Source of the DNA: Candidatus Bathyarchaeota archaeon | GTDB taxonomy: Archaea > Thermoproteota > Bathyarchaeia > TCS64 | DNA: 9,565 bases | Assembly: GCA_026014515.1 (NCBI GenBank) | Contig: JAOZIG010000533.1 | Coordinates: 1 to 9,565 of the forward strand | Direction: 5' to 3' | Shown here: positions 1-5,935 of the stretch, piece after piece | Layout of the letters: the number at the start of each line of letters is the position of its first letter | Position numbering within the stretch: position 1 is the first letter of the stretch | Program-made: the position numbers and the translations under genes | Notes under the pieces: generated by a model | Databases searched by the model: none | What the model was told of the DNA's origin: nothing | The model's input: only the letters and a program-made list of their open reading frames with translations

Positions 1-432
1 GACGCTTCCTGCCTTACCTGATACCTTGAATGGTAATGTGTGTCCTTCGCCACAGTCGCATTCCCAGCTTCCACATCCTCTACGGATTGGATACAGGTTC
101 ATCTTAGCGAGTCTAATGCCTTTCTCTATGGCGTTTCTTACTCGCTGCGCTTTACCTAAACCGACTCCGATTAAGCCGTTCTCGTTGCCTACAGCAACAA
201 GCGCTGTGAATCGGCTGCTCTCACCTGCGTCTGTCTGTTTCTGGACTAGACTGATGTTTATTACATCATCCTTTAGGTCCGGCACCAAAGCGTCAATTAT
301 CTCGACTTCTTTGATCTTGTAGCCCTCTTCGAATATCTCGTATATACTGGATATCTGACCGTCTAGGACCATTTTTCCTAGCTCAGTCTTTGGCACCCAG
401 TTATCGAGAGGGTTTTCTCGTCTTCTACTCAA
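1..432 (-). CDS. rps5: 30S ribosomal protein S5, N-terminal part (cut by window edge)
   Basis: This is the small-subunit protein S5, which sits near the mRNA entry side of the 30S subunit and contributes to decoding accuracy. The 144 visible residues carry the archaeal S5 opening NWVPKTELGKMV, then the double-stranded-RNA-binding S5 domain and the typical stretch GCGSWECDCGEGHTLPFKVS near residues 118-137. About 60 to 70 C-terminal residues lie beyond base 1. The start is TTG at 432: no ATG or GTG occurs before the conserved WVPKT segment, and GAGGAG lies seven bases upstream. The start overlaps the L18 stop by eight bases, so translation is probably coupled. The identification is secure; the non-ATG start is inferred from the binding site and the family N-terminus. 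Confidence 0.97.
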   Translation of the reverse strand, partial: MSRRRENPLDNWVPKTELGKMVLDGQISSIYEIFEEGYKIKEVEIIDALVPDLKDDVINISLVQKQTDAGESSRFTALVAVGNENGLIGVGLGKAQRVRNAIEKGIRLAKMNLYPIRRGCGSWECDCGEGHTLPFKVSGKAGSV

Positions 433-1012
433 CGCTGTTCTCCTCTATGCGTGTTTTGACCTCATCGAAGTGGCTTGGAAGTGCCTCAGGTCTTAGTCCA
501 CGACGAAGATAGACTGAGAACCTTCTCTCGTACTCGATAGGGTCTTCTATGTTTTCAGCGAACTCTGCGATCATCTCACCGTTCATGGCTTCTGATGATG
601 GCACAACATCGCTGTCAACTGGTATGTATAGTCCGGCATCGTTTGCTCCCTGAACAACCGCGAATATCTTGTTCCCGGTGGTGACTCTTTTGAGTCCCAT
701 GTCTAGGTTTGCTTCCTCGATACCTTCCGCGAGGGCTTTCTTACCAGCCAGATACCCGATTAGGTATGCTGCTGGGATGTTCTTACCGCTTGCCTTCCAA
801 CCAAAGCCCTTGAGCTCATGGCTTGAAGCATTAGCTAGAACATAGTCACCCTCTATCTCGGATTTTGTTACTTGGACAACTATTCCTTTGTTGCTAATTC
901 GTACCACGAAGCGGGGATGCTCGGATGTAGCAAGAATTATCCTCGCTGCATAATCCGTTTTCTTCTCCCTACGTCTACGATATGGTACTCGGTAGCTTGG
1001 TCCTTTAGCCAA
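425..1012 (-). CDS. rpl18: 50S ribosomal protein L18
   Basis: L18 binds 5S rRNA and, with L5, anchors it to the 50S subunit. The 195-residue product has the usual archaeal length. It opens with MAKGPSYRVPYRRRREKKTDY, a basic 5S-contacting segment, followed by the segment PRFVVRISNKGIVVQV and a later ARG-like basic region YLRRGLRPE near the C-terminus. The start is TTG at 1012, with a perfect AAGGAGG seven bases upstream; this start overlaps the end of L19e by eight bases. The order L19e-L18-S5 is the standard archaeal one. Family assignment is very secure and the TTG start is well supported. Confidence 0.97.
   Translation of the reverse strand: MAKGPSYRVPYRRRREKKTDYAARIILATSEHPRFVVRISNKGIVVQVTKSEIEGDYVLANASSHELKGFGWKASGKNIPAAYLIGYLAGKKALAEGIEEANLDMGLKRVTTGNKIFAVVQGANDAGLYIPVDSDVVPSSEAMNGEMIAEFAENIEDPIEYERRFSVYLRRGLRPEALPSHFDEVKTRIEENSVE
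440..445 (-). promoter_or_regulatory. Shine-Dalgarno site for S5
   Basis: GAGGAG on the minus strand lies inside the end of the L18 gene, seven bases before the TTG at 432. It matches the purine-rich archaeal ribosome binding site and is the main reason for placing the S5 start at TTG. Confidence 0.75.
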
Positions 1013-1463
1013 AGGTACGCCTCCTTAGATTTTTATCATTGATATAGCGGTCTAGTTCTGCTACGCTCCTGAACTCTCCGCCCTTTGCTTTACGGTACAG
1101 GCTTCGGTATGTGCTTACATTGATTACACGTCGCTCCCTTAGGTTGGCGAGGTGTTTTCTCTGAGCCCTAATCCTGCTCATCCACCGTGTCTTCTTGCTT
1201 ACTACAGCGTACTTCTTACCCTTCTTGCTACCGGGGCCTACTCTTCTACCCTTCTTCTTTTTCTCAGCCAGTACGCGTGCGCGTCCACGGCTTTGACTGT
1301 TTTCGGGTAGTGCTTTAATGGCTTTATCCCTGATGAGACCACGTATCTCTTCACGGGTAATCGCCATGCTTACCTCATCGGCTCGCTCTGGGTCAATCCA
1401 TACCCTGTTTATGCCACAGTCGAGGACGGCTGCTGCTAGTTTACGTTGACTTGTAAGATTCAT
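1005..1463 (-). CDS. rpl19e: 50S ribosomal protein L19e
   Basis: L19e is an archaeal/eukaryotic large-subunit protein with no bacterial homologue; in ribosome structures it also reaches an intersubunit bridge. The 152-residue product has the family length. The N-terminal helical part starts MNLTSQRKLAAAVLDCGINRVWIDP, shown here only as the pieces NLTSQRKLAA and NRVWIDP, and carries the EEIRGLIRDKAI helix. A highly basic linker EKKKKGRRVGPGSKKGKK spans about residues 67-84, followed by the C-terminal RKHLANLRERRVI and YRSLYRKAKGG helices. ATG overlaps the L32e stop as ATGA (four bases). GGAGG, encoded inside the L32e acidic tail, lies ten bases upstream and can serve as its ribosome binding site. 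Confidence 0.97.
   Translation of the reverse strand: MNLTSQRKLAAAVLDCGINRVWIDPERADEVSMAITREEIRGLIRDKAIKALPENSQSRGRARVLAEKKKKGRRVGPGSKKGKKYAVVSKKTRWMSRIRAQRKHLANLRERRVINVSTYRSLYRKAKGGEFRSVAELDRYINDKNLRRRTFG
1020..1026 (-). promoter_or_regulatory. Shine-Dalgarno site for L18
   Basis: AAGGAGG on the minus strand, within the 3' end of L19e, lies seven bases before the TTG start at 1012. The same heptamer at the same distance precedes the TTG start of L14. Confidence 0.85.
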
Positions 1464-1957
1464 TCTTCATCTTCCTCCACGTCTTCGTCCTCTTCTTCAT
1501 CCTCGTCCTCATCATCAAGGTCCTCGAACTCTTCTTCATCTTCTAGATCTTCGAAGTCTCCTTCTTCTTCCTCGACGCTTGGGTTGAGTATCCGAATTTT
1601 CAGCTCCTCGGCTTTCTCCAATATGGCTTCGCGTTTTCTGCCGCCTACTGTGCCGCCGATTCTGGCGACCTGTGTCTCAGGATCTATTTTTGCTAGATCT
1701 GCTGTGTTCCAGATCATAACTTCCTCTAGCCCTGATGCGTGCAGTCCACGAACCGCTGCTGGTCCCCTGTATCCGACTTTTACGGATTTAGGCCATCCCT
1801 GTAGCTCGGTTCGCATCTTATTGTCGATGCCTTTTGGCTTTCTCCACTGGTCTTTGATTCTTACGAATCGCCATGACTCGAATCGTTTGAAGTGGGGACG
1901 TTTTTTACTGATGTTTTTCCTAACTTTTAGTAGTCTTTTCTTCTCTGTTTCGTTCAT
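1460..1957 (-). CDS. rpl32e: 50S ribosomal protein L32e with acidic C-terminal tail
   Basis: L32e is an archaeal/eukaryotic large-subunit protein. The core shows the family segments KKRPHFKRFESWRFVRIKD, WRKPKGIDNKMR and VGYRGPAAVRGLHASGLEEV. The C-terminus is unusual: the last 38 residues contain 31 Asp or Glu, so the protein is a basic core with a strongly acidic tail. I place the start at ATG 1957 (165 residues) because AAGGAG lies eight bases upstream. A GTG at 1966 would add three residues and overlap the L6 stop as GTGA, but the AAGGAG would then leave no spacer. The gene follows L6 and precedes L19e, as in other archaea. The family call is secure and the exact start is less so. Confidence 0.95.
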   Translation of the reverse strand: MNETEKKRLLKVRKNISKKRPHFKRFESWRFVRIKDQWRKPKGIDNKMRTELQGWPKSVKVGYRGPAAVRGLHASGLEEVMIWNTADLAKIDPETQVARIGGTVGGRKREAILEKAEELKIRILNPSVEEEEGDFEDLEDEEEFEDLDDEDEDEEEDEDVEEDEE

Positions 1958-1962
1958 TTTCC

Positions 1963-2496
1963 TCACTCCTTCTGGTACACATAGATACCGTCCAAGAACT
2001 TACGTAGGTCCTTGTTCCGTATATGTGTCGATTGTTGAATGTTTGCTGCGGTCTGTGCGACGGCTTCGATATCGTTTCCTGTAACTATGATATCGTCTCC
2101 CTCTATCTTGACCTGCACATTTGGTTGTATCTTGGCGATTCTTGGGCTTCTTTCACCAACAAAGTTGTTGATGACTAGCCTGTTTCCTTGAACATTGATT
2201 GTCATTGGGAAGTGTATGAATACTATCTTGAGTTTGTACGTGAATCCATCTGTCACACCCTTGATCATGTTCTTAACATGACTTCCGATGGTGTTGACGA
2301 GGGATGCCTGTTTCTTTCTGGGGTTCTCGACCCAGATCCTCAGGGTATTCTCCCCGTAATCAAGGTTCAGCTTTGCATGACCGAAGTCTCTTGATACGGT
2401 CCCATTGGTTCCTGTGACTGCAACCTTATGCCCATCTAGGGTCAGGTTTACTCCGTCAGGTACCTCAATGTTGTTCTCTACGATTTGAACAGTCAC
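1963..2496 (-). CDS. rpl6: 50S ribosomal protein L6
   Basis: L6 is a two-domain large-subunit protein that lies near the sarcin-ricin loop and the factor-binding side of the 50S subunit. The 177-residue product matches archaeal length. The first alpha/beta domain opens with EVPDGVNLTLDGHKVAVTG, and the second includes the conserved archaeal segment FVGERSPRIAKIQPNVQV near residues 113-130. The C-terminus KDLRKFLDGIYVYQKE is also typical. The start is GTG at 2496, chosen because AGGTGA sits six bases upstream, overlapping the S8 stop codon. A run of seven A residues separates the GGTG core from the start. It lies between S8 and L32e, the standard archaeal position. Confidence 0.97.
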   Translation of the reverse strand: MTVQIVENNIEVPDGVNLTLDGHKVAVTGTNGTVSRDFGHAKLNLDYGENTLRIWVENPRKKQASLVNTIGSHVKNMIKGVTDGFTYKLKIVFIHFPMTINVQGNRLVINNFVGERSPRIAKIQPNVQVKIEGDDIIVTGNDIEAVAQTAANIQQSTHIRNKDLRKFLDGIYVYQKE

Positions 2497-2502
2497 TTTT
2501 TT

Positions 2503-2509
2503 TCACCTA
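2503..2509 (-). promoter_or_regulatory. Shine-Dalgarno site for L6, fused to the S8 stop
   Basis: TAGGTGA combines the TAG stop of S8 with an AGGTGA ribosome binding site, six bases before the GTG start of L6. An identical stop-site fusion occurs between L23 and L2. Confidence 0.8.
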
Positions 2510-2890
2510 ATATACGTAAGCCAGCACTACGCCGCCTACGTTTTCTTCCTTTGCTTGGACATGGTCCATTACGCCCTTTGGGGTAGAAAGAATAACCATT
2601 CCTAGGTTTCTGCTTGGTAGGAACCTTTTCTCCCATTTCTCCATCTCGGAGACACGGGTCTTGTACCTTGGCCTCACGGCTTCGGTCTCGTTGATCCTAC
2701 CGAATAGCTGAACCCTGAACTTGCCCTGCCTTCCGTCGTCGATGAACTCGATCTCTCCAATGTATCCTTTGGACTGGATGAGACGAAGTACACGACCAAC
2801 TAGGCCTGACGCGGGTGTGATTATACACTCGGTTTTCCTTCTTCCTTCATGGGACATTATTGTGTTTAACGCGTTAACGAGTGGGTCCAT
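2507..2890 (-). CDS. rps8: 30S ribosomal protein S8
   Basis: S8 is a primary 16S rRNA-binding protein needed for assembly of the central domain of the small subunit. The 127-residue product is close to the 130 usual in archaea. It opens with DPLVNALNTIMSHEGRRK and includes IQSKGYIGEIEFIDDGRQGK and the C-terminal block LGMVILSTPKGVMDH. The ATG at 2890 has AGGTGA five bases upstream; an out-of-frame ATG sits at 2893. The ribosome binding site contains the TGA stop of S14, so the end of S14 translation and the start of S8 are physically joined. Confidence 0.97.
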   Translation of the reverse strand: MDPLVNALNTIMSHEGRRKTECIITPASGLVGRVLRLIQSKGYIGEIEFIDDGRQGKFRVQLFGRINETEAVRPRYKTRVSEMEKWEKRFLPSRNLGMVILSTPKGVMDHVQAKEENVGGVVLAYVY

Positions 2891-2895
2891 TCATA

Positions 2896-3060
2896 TCACC
2901 TATATTTCTTGAAGCCCATCTGCTCCGCTACCTCTCGGAAACACTGCCTGCATAGGTTGATGCCGTAGCGTCTGATTAGGCCATCTCGTGTGCCGCATCT
3001 TACGCATCCTCGGCTTCCCTTGCCGTAGTCTCTTTCCTTGGGTTTTAGTTGGTTGCTCAT
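2896..3060 (-). CDS. rps14: 30S ribosomal protein S14, zinc-ribbon type
   Basis: This 54-residue protein is short enough to be missed by length-filtered gene finders. S14 lies in the head of the 30S subunit. I translated it by hand: it opens MSNQLKPKERDYGKGSRGC, continues through CGTRDGLIRRYGINLC and ends EQMGFKKYR. Cysteines at residues 19, 22, 37 and 40 form a CxxC-14-CxxC zinc ribbon, the form found throughout archaea. The ATG directly abuts the TAA stop of L5 with no spacer. The TGA stop lies inside the AGGTGA site used by S8. It fills exactly the gap between L5 and S8, where archaeal operons carry S14. Confidence 0.96.
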   Translation of the reverse strand: MSNQLKPKERDYGKGSRGCVRCGTRDGLIRRYGINLCRQCFREVAEQMGFKKYR

Positions 3061-3579
3061 TTACTCAAGCCCCATTTTTACATCATAAGTCTCTGAGATA
3101 AACTCCCGTGCCTCTTCTGGAGTGATACGGTGGCTTGTCCCGACTTTTGAACGTGCTCTCTTTCTTCGGCTAACCCTGTAGCCTGCTCTTTCAAGGGCTA
3201 CCGCGACATCCATACCGATGATCCCCATCTGTGGGTCATATCGTGTACCGGGGATGTCAATGTGCTCCTTGATACCGAACGCGAAGTTACCATCCTTATC
3301 AAAGCTCCTTGGGTTCAACTCGTGCCTTATGGCTGTGAACGCCTTCTGTAGGAACTTGTCAGCTTTCTCTCCTCTGAGAGTAACTGCACATGCCATGGGT
3401 TCTCCTTTCCTAAGTCCCCAAGGCCTGATAGAGCTCTTTGCTGGCCTCTGGTTCGGTGCTTGACCTGTTACAGATTCTAGGATCTGCATCGCATTGCTGA
3501 GTGGCTGTCCGCTCTGCCCAACACTGATGTTGACCACGACTTTACCGATCTTGATCTCTTTCATTGGGTTTTCGGACAT
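3061..3579 (-). CDS. rpl5: 50S ribosomal protein L5
   Basis: L5 binds 5S rRNA with L18, forms part of the central protuberance and contacts the P-site tRNA. The 172-residue product has the archaeal length. Visible family segments are VVVNISVGQSGQPLSNA near residues 14-30, the conserved RPWGLRKGEPMACAVTLRG near 52-70, FGIKEHIDIPGTRYDP near 101-116 and a basic stretch RRKRARSK. The ATG overlaps the S4e TAA stop by one base (TAATG), and GGAGG lies seven bases upstream, so translation is likely coupled to S4e. Confidence 0.98.
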   Translation of the reverse strand: MSENPMKEIKIGKVVVNISVGQSGQPLSNAMQILESVTGQAPNQRPAKSSIRPWGLRKGEPMACAVTLRGEKADKFLQKAFTAIRHELNPRSFDKDGNFAFGIKEHIDIPGTRYDPQMGIIGMDVAVALERAGYRVSRRKRARSKVGTSHRITPEEAREFISETYDVKMGLE

Positions 3580-4319
3580 TAGGCTTCCTCCGCTTCTTCA
3601 AGTTTGATGACTGGAGAGTTTGATCCTATAACGAATAGGTAGTTTGCTAGTGTTCTGATATCGTCTCCTTCAGGTGTCCTGATGGTAGCTGTCTTCTTCC
3701 AGCCGGGTTCAGGTCCTAGGCCGATGAGGGTTCCTCTTGCGCCTTGGCTTCTTCCACCTGTGATGATTACTTGCTGCATCTCCTTGAACTCGATACTGTC
3801 CTGTATCTCCTTCTCAGGTACCTTGATCTTCAGTACATCATTGACCTTGTAGTTGTCTTGCTCTGTTTTTACTACGATGTTTGATCCATCGTGTAGGTTG
3901 AGCTGTGTTTTTCCGTTTCTCTGGGTCTGCTTGTCTGTGATCCTGTATAGTTTGAACTGTGCTTCCTCTGCTGTAATTGGCAGTAGTTTTAGTTTTCCGC
4001 CGTGATCTGGTAGTATTCTAAAGTATTCCTGTGTGTCTGGGATCTGTATAACGTCCATCAAACCTACTGGGAATGCCTTCTTTGTACGTGGTTTACCGTC
4101 TACTAGCATCTTTCTGTTTGTTAGTATTGTCTTTGCTTCGCTTGCTGATTTTGCGTATTTGAGTTCGTCTCTTAGTAGTATTGAGGTTGGGATACTGTTT
4201 TCCATGTTATGTGGTCCTGGTATAGTCCTAACTGTCCAAACTCCACCCTTCCTATGTATTGGCCAGTGGGCAGGGCTCTGGTGACGTTTTAGGTGTCTTG
4301 TTGGTCCTTTCTTTCCCAT
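3579..4319 (-). CDS. rps4e: 30S ribosomal protein S4e
   Basis: S4e is an archaeal/eukaryotic small-subunit protein unrelated to bacterial S4. The 246-residue product starts with the conserved MGKKGPTRHLKRHQSP and PIHRKGGVWTVRTIPGPH. An S4-type RNA-binding segment follows, with LLRDELKYAKSASEAKTIL and the family signature FPVGLMDVIQIPDTQEYFR. A KOW-like motif QVIITGGRSQGARGTLIG lies at about residues 183-200, and the C-terminus is acidic (KLEEAEEA). GGAGGAG lies five bases before the ATG. The gene follows L24 by two bases and precedes L5, as in most archaea. Confidence 0.98.
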   Translation of the reverse strand: MGKKGPTRHLKRHQSPAHWPIHRKGGVWTVRTIPGPHNMENSIPTSILLRDELKYAKSASEAKTILTNRKMLVDGKPRTKKAFPVGLMDVIQIPDTQEYFRILPDHGGKLKLLPITAEEAQFKLYRITDKQTQRNGKTQLNLHDGSNIVVKTEQDNYKVNDVLKIKVPEKEIQDSIEFKEMQQVIITGGRSQGARGTLIGLGPEPGWKKTATIRTPEGDDIRTLANYLFVIGSNSPVIKLEEAEEA

Positions 4320-4321
4320 TT

Positions 4322-4699
4322 TTACTCCTCCGTGCTGAAGCTTTTACGCTCCAAGGTTTTTCTTCTCCATTGATCGTTTAGGTTGAGACGTGTTATCATG
4401 ACGTTTTCAGGTTTGATAGGAATCTGAACTGTTGAGCCGTCCATTCTTGTCCTTGTGACGCCTTCAACATAGAGTCTACAGTCTTTGACGTCTACTCTGA
4501 GTACACGTCCTTCTGATAGTTTTCTGTCGCCTTTTGTGATTGAAACCGTATCATCCTGTACTATGGGCATGCTTCGTGTTCCGTGTTCTGCTCTTAGACT
4601 TGGTGATAGTGGTGCTGAGAGATATCTTCTCTTCAAGTGGTTAGGTGCAGTGTATCTCCGTTTCCTTGATGTTGATGGTTTAGTAACGCTTTGCTTCAT
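4322..4699 (-). CDS. rpl24: 50S ribosomal protein L24
   Basis: L24 is an assembly-initiating 50S protein that binds 23S rRNA near the exit tunnel and carries a KOW motif. The 125-residue product matches archaeal L24. It has a basic N-terminal extension with SRKRRYTAPNHLKRRYLSAP and LRAEHGTRSMPI, then the KOW core DDTVSITKGDRKLSEGRVLR at about residues 49-68, followed by VYVEGVTRTRMDG-like sequence (here LYVEGVTRTRMDGS) and NVMITRLNLND. The ATG follows directly after the L14 TAA stop. The nearest purine-rich motif is GAGG, twelve bases upstream, which is weak, so initiation probably depends on ribosomes finishing L14. Confidence 0.96.
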   Translation of the reverse strand: MKQSVTKPSTSRKRRYTAPNHLKRRYLSAPLSPSLRAEHGTRSMPIVQDDTVSITKGDRKLSEGRVLRVDVKDCRLYVEGVTRTRMDGSTVQIPIKPENVMITRLNLNDQWRRKTLERKSFSTEE

Positions 4700-5119
4700 T
4701 TAGACTACCATCCTCGCCATGTTGCCTATTCTTGCCCAACGCTCTACTGCTTCCCTTGCAACTGGGCCCTTGATGTCTGAGCCTCTTAGTGTGCCTTCTG
4801 GGGTTAGTATTACTGCTGCGTTGTCCTCGAATTGTATTCTTGAGCCATCCTGTCTCTGGAATGGTCTTCTCTGGCGTACAATTACCGCGTTGAAAAGTTG
4901 TCGCCTCATCTCAGGTGTGCCTTCACGGCATGATACCATCACTAGGTCGCCTATTCCTGCGCTTGGCAGTCTGCGTCTTCTACCTTTGTATCCTATCATC
5001 TGGATGATCTTGAGGCGTCTTGCTCCGGTATTATCCGCGCAGTTAATGACGCTACCAATGGTGAGACCACCGCTGGTCTTCCGCCTTGGTAGAATCCTAC
5101 GCTTAATCCTTTTCGACAA
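4700..5119 (-). CDS. rpl14: 50S ribosomal protein L14
   Basis: L14 is a universal 50S protein at the subunit interface that bridges to 16S rRNA. The 139-residue product shows the family core SVINCADNTGARRLKIIQM at about residues 23-41, then AGIGDLVMVSCREGTPEMRR and FEDNAAVILTPEGTLRGSDI, ending IGNMARMVV. The start is TTG at 5119 with a perfect AAGGAGG seven bases upstream, giving a short basic N-terminal extension SKRIKRRILPRRK before the conserved core. Two bases separate it from the S17 stop. The family call is certain and the start is well supported by the binding site. Confidence 0.97.
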   Translation of the reverse strand: MSKRIKRRILPRRKTSGGLTIGSVINCADNTGARRLKIIQMIGYKGRRRRLPSAGIGDLVMVSCREGTPEMRRQLFNAVIVRQRRPFQRQDGSRIQFEDNAAVILTPEGTLRGSDIKGPVAREAVERWARIGNMARMVV

Positions 5120-5121
5120 GT

Positions 5122-5457
5122 TTAAGCCTCCTTAATTATCTCCACTACAACGAAGGATTTTGTTTTACTGAGTGGCCTGCACTCTGCTATCCTTACGATG
5201 TCGCCTACTTTGATTGGTAGGCATGGTGTTGTGTGTGCTGTAATCCGGCTTCTCATGCGAGCGTATCTCTCGTATTTCTTATCATACCTAGTGTAGCTTA
5301 GCTGTACTACGCATGATTTCTGCATACGAGTGCTAACGACAGTAGCCTCTAGGGTCCTTCCTCTCACGGCTAGTGAGCCGTGGAAAGGACAGTCTTCCTC
5401 GCTGCATTCAAGCTCGGGTTTTTTAAGAGTCATCAATTTTTGTTGTCCCTTTACCAT
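5122..5457 (-). CDS. rps17: 30S ribosomal protein S17
   Basis: S17 is an OB-fold primary 16S rRNA-binding protein. The 111-residue product has the archaeal features: a CxxxxC pair in CSEEDCPFHG at residues 18-27, then SLAVRGRTLEATVVS, RYDKKYERYARMRSRITAH and the C-terminal VGDIVRIAECRPLSKTKSF. ATG 5457 overlaps the end of rnp1 by seven bases and has no clear ribosome binding site, so initiation may depend on coupling to rnp1. A second in-frame ATG at 5433 would remove eight residues and give an N-terminus closer to other archaeal S17 proteins. The family call is certain; the start is ambiguous. Confidence 0.96.
   Translation of the reverse strand: MVKGQQKLMTLKKPELECSEEDCPFHGSLAVRGRTLEATVVSTRMQKSCVVQLSYTRYDKKYERYARMRSRITAHTTPCLPIKVGDIVRIAECRPLSKTKSFVVVEIIKEA
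5127..5133 (-). promoter_or_regulatory. Shine-Dalgarno site for L14
   Basis: AAGGAGG on the minus strand, in the last codons of S17, lies seven bases before the TTG start at 5119. It is identical in sequence and spacing to the site preceding L18. Confidence 0.85.
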
Positions 5458-5732
5458 TTCTTTTTGGACTGTTTTTTAACCCGGTCCTCGGGTCTTCCTA
5501 TGAGGTGTTTACCCTCAACTTTGACGGCTACACCGTCGAGGAGGAACTTGAAGACGGCGTCTTTTTTCGCGATCCTGTAGGTTCCTGTGCCTCTGATGAC
5601 GAGCATGTTTTTTGTCTCGTCTATCACTTTTCCCCTGATGTGGACGTTCCCGGGGTTGCTATCTTGTAGCACCTGGGTGTCCAGCCCTATGAGTTCGTGT
5701 CGGAGTATGTTCTCTGGTTCAGGGGGAACCAG
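5451..5732 (-). CDS. rnp1: RNase P protein component 1 (Rpp29/Pop4 family), apparent CTG start
   Basis: Rnp1 is an archaeal RNase P protein that supports the catalytic RNA in removing 5' leaders from pre-tRNA. The frame encodes ENILRHELIGL, then VHIRGKVIDETKNMLVIRG and DGVAVKVEGKHLIGRPEDR, all family segments, and ends in a basic tail. The first ordinary start in frame is GTG at 5672, but it lies after the conserved HELIGL block and would remove it. Upstream, back to an in-frame TGA inside L29, there is no ATG, GTG or TTG. CTG at 5732 gives a 93-residue protein of usual size, starting M-VPPEPENILRHELIGL, with GAGGAGGAG eight bases upstream. It starts five bases after the L29 stop. Identity is secure; the start is inferred. 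Confidence 0.85.
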   Translation of the reverse strand: MVPPEPENILRHELIGLDTQVLQDSNPGNVHIRGKVIDETKNMLVIRGTGTYRIAKKDAVFKFLLDGVAVKVEGKHLIGRPEDRVKKQSKKKW

Positions 5733-5737
5733 TGTGG

Positions 5738-5935
5738 TTACTCCTCCTCGTTGATTACGGTCAAGATGCGTGCGATGGTTTTTTTGAGGACGTGTGTTCG
5801 TCCAGGGTTTTCAATGGCACCGCCTGCCTTGATCATTGTTTGTAGTTTTGTTAGTTCTGTTCTGAGTTCTTGGAGTTTCTCTTCTCTGTCCTCGGTGGAC
5901 ATTTCACGAATCTCACTCATTCTTAGGATTGGCAT
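5738..5935 (-). CDS. rpl29: 50S ribosomal protein L29
   Basis: L29 is a small helical-hairpin protein beside the polypeptide exit tunnel, near the docking site for signal recognition particle and chaperones. The 65-residue product has the typical archaeal opening MPILRMSEIREMSTEDREEK, two predicted helices (LQELRTELTKLQTMI and RTHVLKKTIARILTVI) and the conserved GGAIENPGR turn between them. The ATG overlaps the S3 stop by one base (TAATG), and GAGGAGG lies about ten bases upstream. In many archaea a SUI1/eIF1-family gene follows L29; here rnp1 follows directly. Confidence 0.97.
   Translation of the reverse strand: MPILRMSEIREMSTEDREEKLQELRTELTKLQTMIKAGGAIENPGRTHVLKKTIARILTVINEEE
5741..5749 (-). 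promoter_or_regulatory. Shine-Dalgarno site for rnp1
   Basis: GAGGAGGAG encodes the last three Glu codons of L29 and ends eight bases before the CTG at 5732. It is one of the strongest purine tracts in the window and supports initiation near 5732 rather than at GTG 5672. Confidence 0.7.

Noticed and set aside
1446..2084. Plus-strand Ser-rich reading frame opposite L32e
   Set aside because: The Ser run is the complement of the GAA/GAT-rich acidic tail of L32e. L32e, L6 and L19e on the minus strand explain the region.
5451..5672. rnp1 starting at GTG 5672
   Set aside because: This would remove the conserved ENILRHELIGL block, which is in frame just upstream, and there is a much better ribosome binding site before 5732.
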